Source: Thiomicrorhabdus sp965602805
Lineage (GTDB): Bacteria; Pseudomonadota; Gammaproteobacteria; Thiomicrospirales; Thiomicrospiraceae
Direction of reading: 5' to 3'
NCBI GenBank assembly: GCA_965602805.1
Contig: CBFCZK010000007.1
Span: 68,231-132,230 of the forward strand
Length of the DNA stretch: 64,000 nt
The first letter of the stretch is position 1. Every line of letters begins with the position of its first letter. The position numbers and the translations under genes are program-made. Below the pieces are notes generated by a model that saw only the letters and a program-made list of their open reading frames with translations, made no database searches and was not told the origin of the DNA. Shown piece after piece: positions 34,215 to 41,991 of this stretch.

Positions 34215-34383
34215 ATTCTCTCAGTTGCCGATTGAATCGGCTTAATTACAGATGACGTCGTATGACTGTCTTTGCGCTAAGCAAGCTTAAGTCGCTGGCT
34301 CGGCCATAATCATTCGTAATAATATCAAGCGAGTCTAATATGTTTTTACTGAATAATCAAAACATAAACAGTATCATTGCGAT

Positions 34384-35292
34384 ATGAAAAATATCTTAAC
34401 GCCTCCCTTACCCACTGTCTTATGCATTGCCGGCTCCGACTGTTCTGCGGGCGCTGGAATACAAGCTGACCTAAAAACCATCCATGCCCTAGGCGGTTAT
34501 GCATTGACGGTACCGACCGCCATCACCGCTCAAAATAGCTTAGGCGTCACAGCCGTTTACCCACTTGCTGCTGAAATCGTTAAAGCCCAGTTAGAGACCT
34601 TGTTTGCCGACTATGACATTCAAGCGATTAAGATTGGCATGCTCGGTAATCTCGCCATTTTAAAAACCGTGATAAATTGTCTGCAACAACACCCTAATAT
34701 TCCAGTTGTATTAGACCCAGTACTGATTAGCAGCAGTGGAAAAGCGTTACTTGAGACAGATGCGCTAGCGACCTTTATTGACCAACTCCTGCCGTTAGCG
34801 AGCGTTATCACGCCCAATATACCGGAACTGAATAAACTCATTACACTGACTCAGCCATCAAATCCACACGCAATATTTGTGGGTCAAGCTGATGAAGTGC
34901 CAGAAATGGCCCAAGCGCTATTTGCTTTAGGGGTACAAAATGCAGTGATTAAAGGTGGGCATAGCATCGAAACAGAGGCAATTGATTATCTGGTGATGCC
35001 CGCAAAACTTGCAACGGGTACAGCCAACATTCAAGCCTACTCAAGTATTCGCTTAGCAAGCGCCAACACGCATGGAACCGGCTGCACCTTTTCGTCAGCG
35101 ATTGCCTGCGAATTAGCAAAAGGCAAGAGCCTAGTGGACGCGGTACAAACGGCAAAAGACTATCTTTTTAAGACTCTATCCCATGCACCACAAGCACAGC
35201 CGAAACAAATTGAACGGCCAGAACTAGGCTCTGATTTAGGCCACGCTCGAAAGGGAGTGCTTAACCATTTTTATCGCGATAAAGCTGATTAG
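34384..35292 (+). CDS. thiD: Hydroxymethylpyrimidine/phosphomethylpyrimidine kinase
   Basis: 302 residues of the ribokinase fold. ThiD phosphorylates hydroxymethylpyrimidine and its monophosphate in thiamine synthesis. Family stretches are AGSDCSAGAGIQADLKTIHA (near 16), IKIGMLGN (near 83), VLDPVLISSSGKALL (near 110), NAVIKGGH (near 187) and the anion-hole/catalytic region THGTGCTFSSAIACELAKG (near 225). It runs slightly longer than the usual 265-270 residues, with a C-terminal extension of about 30. No TPP riboswitch is evident upstream. A terminator and an iterated palindrome follow. Confidence 0.94.
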   Translation: MKNILTPPLPTVLCIAGSDCSAGAGIQADLKTIHALGGYALTVPTAITAQNSLGVTAVYPLAAEIVKAQLETLFADYDIQAIKIGMLGNLAILKTVINCLQQHPNIPVVLDPVLISSSGKALLETDALATFIDQLLPLASVITPNIPELNKLITLTQPSNPHAIFVGQADEVPEMAQALFALGVQNAVIKGGHSIETEAIDYLVMPAKLATGTANIQAYSSIRLASANTHGTGCTFSSAIACELAKGKSLVDAVQTAKDYLFKTLSHAPQAQPKQIERPELGSDLGHARKGVLNHFYRDKAD

Positions 35293-35339
35293 AAGTGAGC
35301 TTACACAAGCAAATGGTACATATAAAATTCAGCTACAAA

Positions 35340-35360
35340 AAATGCCCATAAAGGGCATTT
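35340..35360 (+). terminator. thiD terminator hairpin
   Basis: Stem AAATGCCC / GGGCATTT with loop ATAAA, 47 bases after the stop codon; only a short T tail, and an iterated palindrome follows at once. Confidence 0.65.
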
Positions 35361-35361
35361 A

Positions 35362-35373
35362 ACCAGGCCTGGT
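35362..35373. repeat. Iterated palindrome ACCAGGCCTGGT after thiD
   Basis: Exact copy between convergent thiD and the small membrane protein gene, one base beyond the hairpin and followed by CACTTTTATTTT, so it may add a second terminator stem. Confidence 0.85.
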
Positions 35374-35458
35374 CACTTTTATTTTCCAACAATTTAGTAA
35401 GAAAAAGTGACGCCTATTTAATGTTTTAAGCGTTTTTTAACGGCTTTGCTCGACTCAA

Positions 35459-35698
35459 TTACTCAACCTTGTCACGTACAACTTCTTTCGCTTCCGTTAA
35501 GGTTTCATTGTCTTCACTGACAACATCAATTACGTCTTGCATTTGATCACCGGTTTCCGATAACTTCTCAACGGCACCTTGGGTGTAATCTAAGGCCGAC
35601 ACAGCGATTTCACGACTGCCAAACCAATCGAACATAATGGCGAATGCCAATAACGTAAAGAACCAAAGAATTAAGCTAATTTTGCCAAATAAGTTCAT
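35459..35698 (-). CDS. Small single-span membrane protein
   Basis: 79 residues with one hydrophobic helix near the N-terminus (about 7-24, LILWFFTLLAFAIMFDWF) and a polar, acidic, coiled-coil-like C-terminal part (LSETGDQMQDVIDVVSEDNE). The gene has a good coding appearance (start MNLFGKIS) but belongs to no family I recognise. It lies upstream of nothing on its strand until the thiD terminator, and behind the exported protein gene at 35765, 66 bases away. Confidence 0.6.
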   Translation of the reverse strand: MNLFGKISLILWFFTLLAFAIMFDWFGSREIAVSALDYTQGAVEKLSETGDQMQDVIDVVSEDNETLTEAKEVVRDKVE

Positions 35699-35764
35699 CT
35701 ATCCATTCCTAAAATATTAAAAACATGACCTATTGATTTAAGGCCAATTAAGTTGGCGCGCATT

Positions 35765-36706
35765 CTAGCGTTTTTCTAACAACACAGCACGTAAGTTTTG
35801 ACTCAAAGCCTCTGCCAATTTATCCAAAGCTTGTGGCTGCGCTTGTTCTGCACTGTCTGCGCCTTCTGACATTTCAATTTCAGCAGAGGCTATTTGAATT
35901 TTGAATCGATCTAGCAGCGCTATTTTTCCGTAAAATAACCAATTTCCAGTGGTTTTATCTTGTCCTGCACTGGCAAACTTATAATCTAAAACAAAATCAG
36001 GTGGTTTCGCGGTAAAGGTTAAGGCCTGCTGTTCCATAGAAGCAATCAAGTCCGTTTCATACTCAGCACCTTCACGCAATAAAGCTTTCATATTAAACTT
36101 TAAATCACCTGCCATACGACTGATACGTTTATCCAGAAAGCCCACTAACCGACTGTTTTTTAACTGTGGAGCGGGCATTTTATTGATTTTTAAGAGTTGC
36201 AATAACGCACGGCGCTCTTCAATATTATATAAAGCAGGCATGAGTTTTTTAAGTTGATTAAACTCATTTTTACTTGTACTCATGCGTACATATTTTGATA
36301 ATTCTTTGTCCAAAACAGTGAGACGCTCTATCACTTGTTCTAAGCGTGTCTTATCCCACTGCAAATCCACCTCGATGCGATCTACTTGCACGTTACTGGT
36401 TAGAGTATTAGGCTGGAAAATAGGCATTGCTACCAAGTTACTTCTAACACCGGAGCGTAATGCCTTTTCAAAAATCGTTTTTTTCGAAGCGGATGTGGTG
36501 CTACCCGTTGGAGACATTAATAGGCTACGCAGCGCACTTTCCTGAATTAAAGCCAATGCCTGAGAGCTTTTATCCGCTTCTGGCAACGTTTCTATTTGAG
36601 AAAATAGTCTGCTTGAATCCTCAGGCTGTAATGTGACGTTGATATTCGCCTCAACAGAGAGACTCAACAACATGATTGAGAACAACGTAAATACGGATTT
36701 TTGCAC
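35765..36706 (-). CDS. Exported hypothetical protein
   Basis: About 313 residues. GTG 36706 with AGGA nine bases before gives a clean signal peptide (MQKSVFTLFSIMLLSLSVEA); ATG 36736 is the alternative. The mature part has a helical middle with charged residues (VIERLTVLDKELSKYVRM, 120-140) and a beta-rich C-terminal third (DFVLDYKFASAGQD ... WLFYGKIALLDRFKIQIASA). The latter recalls small LPP20/LpoB-like envelope domains, but not enough to name. It is downstream of mnmC on the same strand, with an 82-base gap. Function unknown. Confidence 0.6.
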   Translation of the reverse strand: MQKSVFTLFSIMLLSLSVEANINVTLQPEDSSRLFSQIETLPEADKSSQALALIQESALRSLLMSPTGSTTSASKKTIFEKALRSGVRSNLVAMPIFQPNTLTSNVQVDRIEVDLQWDKTRLEQVIERLTVLDKELSKYVRMSTSKNEFNQLKKLMPALYNIEERRALLQLLKINKMPAPQLKNSRLVGFLDKRISRMAGDLKFNMKALLREGAEYETDLIASMEQQALTFTAKPPDFVLDYKFASAGQDKTTGNWLFYGKIALLDRFKIQIASAEIEMSEGADSAEQAQPQALDKLAEALSQNLRAVLLEKR

Positions 36707-36788
36707 TATGTTTTTCCTGCTTAAAAGGATTAGCATATCATACCCTATTTAGCGCTCAAGTTTGCAACAAGCCTTTATATTTCAAGGG

Positions 36789-38774
36789 TTACTTGCCACT
36801 GCGCCATTGACGAATAACAAATCGAGCGGGGTGACTTGCATGATACAGCGACAACGGTTGAACCAATGCACTGCCTTGCAGTTCCGCCAGAATACTTTCG
36901 GCTGCTAAAAATACCGACATCAAACCTCTTGGGCCGTGTCCATTAGAGACATACAACCCTTTTTGATAATGCTGTTCTTTATAGCGATAAACGGCATGAG
37001 TATGGGATTGTGACAGATAAGCCTCTTGTAGCCACTCTTTGTCTGGCACCGCGCCAAAAATTGGCAGATGATCTGGCGTGGTCGGTCTAAAAGCAATCCG
37101 TCCTTGCAGAGATTCCGCTGGCGTCTTGACCCAATCAGGCAGCGCGGTATTGGCCGTTTCCAAATTGGTTAAATGCCCCTTTAGGGAAAGCACTTCGCCT
37201 AAATCAGGTGCTTCAAAAGTCGCCCCCGTCACTGCACGGCCCTGACCACAAGGTGATGAGTAGCCTGCATGCGTGAGTGGATATTTCAATGAATAGGCTT
37301 GTTGATCGACTTCAAGATGTGAAACCTGACCTTTTACCGGACGAATTGGCAGACCCAGCTTTTCATTTAAATCCGCATTTAAACTGCCGGTAGCAACGAC
37401 GACAATATCCGCTTTTAAAGTCTGAACACTGGTAACGACTGACCAGGCCTGGTGACTTTCTGTATCTGAACTTTTTTCAATGCTTTTAACCGATTCGGAT
37501 GTACAGACTTGAATGGATTCATGCTGTAAACAGCGCTTCACCACGGAAGGCGGGTTTAGCCAACCGCCCTGCGGAAAAAAAAGCCCCGGCGCGGAGACTT
37601 GTCCGCCAATTTTTTCGCTTACTTCAGAAGCGGTTAACCACACCGCCAACGCTTCCGGCAAACCCACTCTAACCAATGAATCCTTAACGCGCTGTAAACT
37701 AGTTTCAGTCACCAATAATTGCACCATACCCCGCAAATCACCTTCAATCTCTTGGGATTCTAGCCACGGCAACAAGACCCGCAAAGTCGCTTCAAAACCT
37801 TGCAGATACCACTGGCTACGCAGATTCCAATCAGCGGTAATCAAGGGATGGACGGTGCCAGCTAAATTCCCTGATGCGGCACTGGCCACGGCCTCTTTTT
37901 CTTCCAAGACCGTCACTTTCCAGCCAGCTTGTGCCAACTGATAAGCCACACTCGCCCCCGCCAAACCTGCCCCAACGACAACCGCCGTGCCAGTTTTAAT
38001 GGCTTCAGGCCGGCTAAACCACGGCGCTTTTAAACCATAGGGACGAACTTGCGCTAACTGGCCAAAACACATCTCTCTTTTTTTACCACAGCCACTGGCC
38101 TTGTGCACCTCAAAACCTGCGGCTTGCAATCCACGACGGACATCGCCTGCCGAGGTAAACGTTGAGAAGGTTGTGTTTGCATGGCTTAAACGTGACATCT
38201 GCTTATAGAGTCCAGATTGCCACATATCGGGATTTTTGCTCGGTGTAAAACCATCGAGCAGCCAGGCATCGACTTTAGAACCTGACGAAGCATCGCACTC
38301 CGGCAAACCTTTCAACACATCGCCAAACCATAGCGTTAAGCGTACTCGACTGTCAAAGAGCCAGATATCATGCCAGCCAGGCATTAACAGTGGGTATTGG
38401 TTCTGTAGCGCTTCAGCGAGTTCTAAAAGTTGTGGATAGGCCTGATGTGCTTTCTGTAAATCCGCGCGTAACATCGGAAACTTTTCAAAGGAGATAAAAT
38501 GTAGCTGGCAATTTACAGGACTCTTTTCCAGCCAAAGTGACGAAATCGCCAGGAAATTAAGGCCGCAGCCAAAACCGGTTTCGGCTATGCGAAAGGTCTG
38601 TCCTGAGAGACATACCGAGAAACGTTCCACCAAGCGATTCGGTTGAATAAAGGTATGCTCTATCTCTTGCAAACCACCATCGGTATTGAAATAGAAATCA
38701 TCAAACTGCTCAGAATGCGGAACGATGCCATCAATCCAGTTAATTTGTGCTAAAGTGAGTTTCTCAAGTGCCAT
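36789..38774 (-). CDS. mnmC: Bifunctional tRNA mnm5s2U34 enzyme MnmC
   Basis: 661 residues, full length. The N-terminal methyltransferase (MnmD, about 1-245) shows AETGFGCGLNFLAI (SAM loop near 63) and DAWLLDGFTPSKNPDMW (near 168). The C-terminal FAD oxidoreductase (about 265-650) shows VVVGAGLAGASVAYQLAQAG (near 266), AASGNLAGTVHPLIT and GLYVSNGHGPRGLMS (near 614). MnmC converts carboxymethylaminomethyl-uridine 34 to methylaminomethyl-uridine in tRNA wobble positions. An exact iterated palindrome lies in the oxidoreductase part (37442-37453), read HQAWS. Confidence 0.96.
   Translation of the reverse strand: MALEKLTLAQINWIDGIVPHSEQFDDFYFNTDGGLQEIEHTFIQPNRLVERFSVCLSGQTFRIAETGFGCGLNFLAISSLWLEKSPVNCQLHFISFEKFPMLRADLQKAHQAYPQLLELAEALQNQYPLLMPGWHDIWLFDSRVRLTLWFGDVLKGLPECDASSGSKVDAWLLDGFTPSKNPDMWQSGLYKQMSRLSHANTTFSTFTSAGDVRRGLQAAGFEVHKASGCGKKREMCFGQLAQVRPYGLKAPWFSRPEAIKTGTAVVVGAGLAGASVAYQLAQAGWKVTVLEEKEAVASAASGNLAGTVHPLITADWNLRSQWYLQGFEATLRVLLPWLESQEIEGDLRGMVQLLVTETSLQRVKDSLVRVGLPEALAVWLTASEVSEKIGGQVSAPGLFFPQGGWLNPPSVVKRCLQHESIQVCTSESVKSIEKSSDTESHQAWSVVTSVQTLKADIVVVATGSLNADLNEKLGLPIRPVKGQVSHLEVDQQAYSLKYPLTHAGYSSPCGQGRAVTGATFEAPDLGEVLSLKGHLTNLETANTALPDWVKTPAESLQGRIAFRPTTPDHLPIFGAVPDKEWLQEAYLSQSHTHAVYRYKEQHYQKGLYVSNGHGPRGLMSVFLAAESILAELQGSALVQPLSLYHASHPARFVIRQWRSGK
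37442..37453. repeat. Iterated palindrome ACCAGGCCTGGT in mnmC
   Basis: Exact copy, read on the minus strand as H-Q-A-W-S, a different frame from the aroE, tmcA and rhodanese copies. Confidence 0.85.
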
Positions 38775-39005
38775 TGTATGCCGTCATTTGCAATTATTTA
38801 CCCTAGTTTCGTCTAAGTATTTTCTACCTCTGTAGACGCCCAATAACGCTTATTATAGGTGGTTATTCAATAGCGTGAAGATTGCTTGCGGTAATAAGTT
38901 TGATTTTAAGACGTGCATTTAAGCCCCTTTTTTAGACGACCCTGAAAGAATTTGCGCGGAAGAAGGTCTTAAAAGTGAGAATTTATTGAAAAAGGAATTG
39001 CCAAC

Positions 39006-39971
39006 ATGTACCAGACGACAAACGATTTAAACGTTCAAGCCTTCCTAAATAAGCAACTCATTTCAGCATTCAGCCTTTCGACCTTAGCGCTTTTACTATT
39101 TTTTGTCAGTTTAAACCTCTCTGCCGCAGAACCTCTAAGAATTTCAGCCACACAACTTAATCAAAATCTAAAACAACCAGGCCTGGTCGTTTTAGACAGT
39201 CGTTCTGAACAAGAATACCAACAAGGGCATATTCAAGGCGCTTTAAACTTTCCCGAGGAGTGGACTTACCACAACAAAAGTATTGATGGTCGTATCGTAC
39301 AGCCCACTCCGTTGCAAAATATATTACGCAGACTAGGCCTCAATACGGACACTCTGGTGGTTATCTATGACGGTGGTCAGATGATGAATGCCGCTCGACT
39401 ATTTTGGACACTTGAAGTCTATGGTCTAAAAAACGTTAAACTTTTAAACCCAGGCTACGCGCATTGGCAGAGCCTTAATCTGCCGATTGCATTTGATGTG
39501 CCTTCTCCGGTTGCCAGCCATTATATTCCAGTCATTAATCACGAACGTTTGGCAACCAAACTGACCACCCTATTAGCCACAAAAAACCCCAGTCAACTGA
39601 TTGTCGATGCGCGACCGAACACAGCCTACCGTGGGCTAGAGTCGTCCGCCAAGCGCTTTGGCCATATCCCCAAAGCCATCAATATTCCCGCTTCACACAA
39701 CTTAAATCAAGAGATACATCAGACCAGTCTTAAATCACTCGATGAATTACAAGCCCTGTATACAGATGTACCTAAAACGCAAAAAGTGGTGCTCTACTGT
39801 GCCATTGGTCGTATCTCAACAATGAACTATTTCACATTGAGAGAGCTTGGTTATGATGTCTCCAACTATGATGCTTCTTGGAGAGAGTGGGGCAATGATT
39901 TCAGCCTAGCCATTGAAAAAGAACCACTTGATTCCAACGCCGTTCCAGTCGACTTAAATGTTGATATGTAA
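39006..39971 (+). CDS. Exported tandem-rhodanese sulfurtransferase
   Basis: 321 residues. An N-terminal hydrophobic segment (about 27-45) followed by AAEP suggests export to the periplasm. Two rhodanese domains follow: the N-terminal one (about 55-155; VVLDSRSEQEYQQGHIQGAL) without a catalytic Cys, and the C-terminal one (about 185-305; LIVDARPNTAYRG) with the active-site loop YCAIGRIS (Cys near 262). The loop differs from the CGSGVT of mercaptopyruvate sulfurtransferases and the CRKGVT of thiosulfate rhodaneses, so the donor is uncertain. AAAAGGAATTG precedes the ATG. It heads an operon with the GGDEF-EAL gene and tmcA. In a sulfur oxidiser a periplasmic sulfane-sulfur role is plausible (inference). 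Confidence 0.85.
   Translation: MYQTTNDLNVQAFLNKQLISAFSLSTLALLLFFVSLNLSAAEPLRISATQLNQNLKQPGLVVLDSRSEQEYQQGHIQGALNFPEEWTYHNKSIDGRIVQPTPLQNILRRLGLNTDTLVVIYDGGQMMNAARLFWTLEVYGLKNVKLLNPGYAHWQSLNLPIAFDVPSPVASHYIPVINHERLATKLTTLLATKNPSQLIVDARPNTAYRGLESSAKRFGHIPKAINIPASHNLNQEIHQTSLKSLDELQALYTDVPKTQKVVLYCAIGRISTMNYFTLRELGYDVSNYDASWREWGNDFSLAIEKEPLDSNAVPVDLNVDM
39176..39187. repeat. Iterated palindrome ACCAGGCCTGGT in the rhodanese gene
   Basis: Exact copy, in frame as Q-P-G-L-V, the same local peptide as in aroE and tmcA although the proteins are unrelated. Confidence 0.85.
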
Positions 39972-39987
39972 ATAAAGGATATTCGAT

Positions 39988-41991
39988 ATGTGGCGCAGCC
40001 TTAGCATCCGCACACAGCTTTTTGCGTTGACCTCTATTATGCTATTGGGCATCACGATAGTCACCCTCTCTTTAGCCTACTGGCTAGATCAAAAACAGCG
40101 CGAATCTCTGGCCATAGAGCTTTCACAAACCCTGAATAAGTCGATGAGCCATGATATGCTCAAAGCACTGGTCAGCAATGAGACGGATGTTTTCTCAGAT
40201 CTCTCTTTTCGTCTGTCGCAGTTTAACTCCGTTGATCGCGTCGTCCTCTATAACGATCAACAGCAAGCGGTGTTTGAATTCAACCCAAAAGGCAGCGGGG
40301 TTTATGACCACTTAGTGGCATCAGCGACCGAAGAACCTCGTTTTTCTGGGGTCGATTTATATGTTAAGCTGCCCTTAATCGTAGATGACTATACCTTTGG
40401 GGAAGTCGCCTACATTATCGATATGCATGATCTCACCACGAAATTAAATGAGCAGCTCACCTATCTAATCATCGCTTTTCTTTTGGAACTTATAATCGGG
40501 TTTTTTCTTACCCTTTGGCTGAGCCGTCTATATTCAAGACCTTTTGAAACCCTGGCCACGGCGATGAAAGACAGCCAGCCAACTGAAAATAGTTTCCCGA
40601 CACTCACGACAACCTCTCAAAATGAAGTGAAATCGTTATTTGATGGCTTCAATCAAATGATGTCGCAAATTTCGACCACCACAAAAAAGTTACGTTATCA
40701 GGCAGAGCATGACCAACTCACAGGCCTCTACAACCAACAAGGCTTTCAAATAAAGCTAGACCACTATTTACACCCAAAATCCCCAACAACCGGAACCCAG
40801 CACATTCTGCTGCAAATAGACTTAGATCAATTTAAACTGATTAATGATTCGGTAGGACATGTGGCGGGCGATGAACTGCTTAAAATGATTGCTTCGAGTT
40901 GTACTGCTGACCTACCAGAGTCAAGTCTTGTGGCAAGAACAGGAGGGGATGATTTTATGGTACTCATCCCTGATTGCTCACTCGAAGAAGGCTCTCAACA
41001 AGCCCAAAAAATATTAGCGACTTTAAAAGACTTTCGTTTTATTTGGGAAGGCGAGTCTTTATCAGTGTCGGCCTCAATGGGTTTAGTGGCCTTTAAGCCT
41101 TTTGAATACACCTTAGAGGAGCTCACTAAAGCCGCTGACTCTGCCTTTTATGTGGCAAAATCTGCGGGACGCAACCAGTTACAGATCTACCAGCCTGGCG
41201 ATGCCAGCACGCAAAAGTTTGACCGTGATATTGAAGTCGCTGGTTTTATCAAGGAAGCCCTTAGTAACGGCCCTTCACGCTTTGAGCTATTTGCGCAAGC
41301 CATTGTGCCATTGCAAACCGAAACCACGAAAATCGGTTATGAGATTTTGATACGCATGTGGGATAATAAAGGAAATTTCATTCCTCCTGATGCCTTTTTA
41401 CCCACTGCTGAACGTTATCAAATGATGGCGGAAATCGACATGTTCGTATTGTGGAGGTTTCTTGAAACCGTCACCCAACACCCTGAACATATTCAAAACC
41501 TGCATGCCGCACATGTCAATCTCGCAGGAGGTTCATTGAATAATCCTGAATTTCAAGCTAAAGTAAAACAGGCCATTGAACACTTCGATTTCCCTTGGAA
41601 AAAACTCAGCTTAGAGCTGACTGAAACCTCTGCGGTCGGCAATTTAGCGAAGGCATCTGATTTCATTAAATACTGTAAAAAGCAGCAGATTAGCTTTGCC
41701 TTGGATGATTTTGGTACGGGCATGTCCTCTTTTGAGTACCTAAAGAAGTTACCATTTGATGTCGTTAAAATTGATGGCAGCTTTGTAAAAGAAATGCATA
41801 CCGATCCCTCAGACAAAGCCGTGATTCGTTATATTCAGGAAATTAGTGCCTTACGCAATCAAGAAACGGTTGCAGAATATGTTGAAACGTTAGAAGATGT
41901 TCAGGCCTTAACAGAAATTGGCATTACCTATGGTCAAGGCTATTATCTTGGCAAACCTAAACCCCTGACAGAGTGGCTTAATCCCGAGTGA
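39988..41991 (+). CDS. Membrane GGDEF-EAL protein with altered motifs
   Basis: 667 residues: membrane segment (about 10-30), periplasmic sensor (about 31-150), second membrane segment (about 155-178), HAMP-like linker (about 179-232), GGDEF domain (about 240-395), EAL domain (about 410-665). The motifs are GGDDF (near 319) instead of GGDEF and EIL (GYEILIRM near 451) instead of EAL; DDFGTGMSS (near 572) is retained. The layout resembles LapD-type receptors, but neither enzymatic activity nor receptor function can be decided by eye. AAAGGAT precedes the ATG 17 bases after the rhodanese stop, and the stop overlaps the tmcA GTG by four bases, so the three genes form an operon. Confidence 0.9.
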   Translation: MWRSLSIRTQLFALTSIMLLGITIVTLSLAYWLDQKQRESLAIELSQTLNKSMSHDMLKALVSNETDVFSDLSFRLSQFNSVDRVVLYNDQQQAVFEFNPKGSGVYDHLVASATEEPRFSGVDLYVKLPLIVDDYTFGEVAYIIDMHDLTTKLNEQLTYLIIAFLLELIIGFFLTLWLSRLYSRPFETLATAMKDSQPTENSFPTLTTTSQNEVKSLFDGFNQMMSQISTTTKKLRYQAEHDQLTGLYNQQGFQIKLDHYLHPKSPTTGTQHILLQIDLDQFKLINDSVGHVAGDELLKMIASSCTADLPESSLVARTGGDDFMVLIPDCSLEEGSQQAQKILATLKDFRFIWEGESLSVSASMGLVAFKPFEYTLEELTKAADSAFYVAKSAGRNQLQIYQPGDASTQKFDRDIEVAGFIKEALSNGPSRFELFAQAIVPLQTETTKIGYEILIRMWDNKGNFIPPDAFLPTAERYQMMAEIDMFVLWRFLETVTQHPEHIQNLHAAHVNLAGGSLNNPEFQAKVKQAIEHFDFPWKKLSLELTETSAVGNLAKASDFIKYCKKQQISFALDDFGTGMSSFEYLKKLPFDVVKIDGSFVKEMHTDPSDKAVIRYIQEISALRNQETVAEYVETLEDVQALTEIGITYGQGYYLGKPKPLTEWLNPE

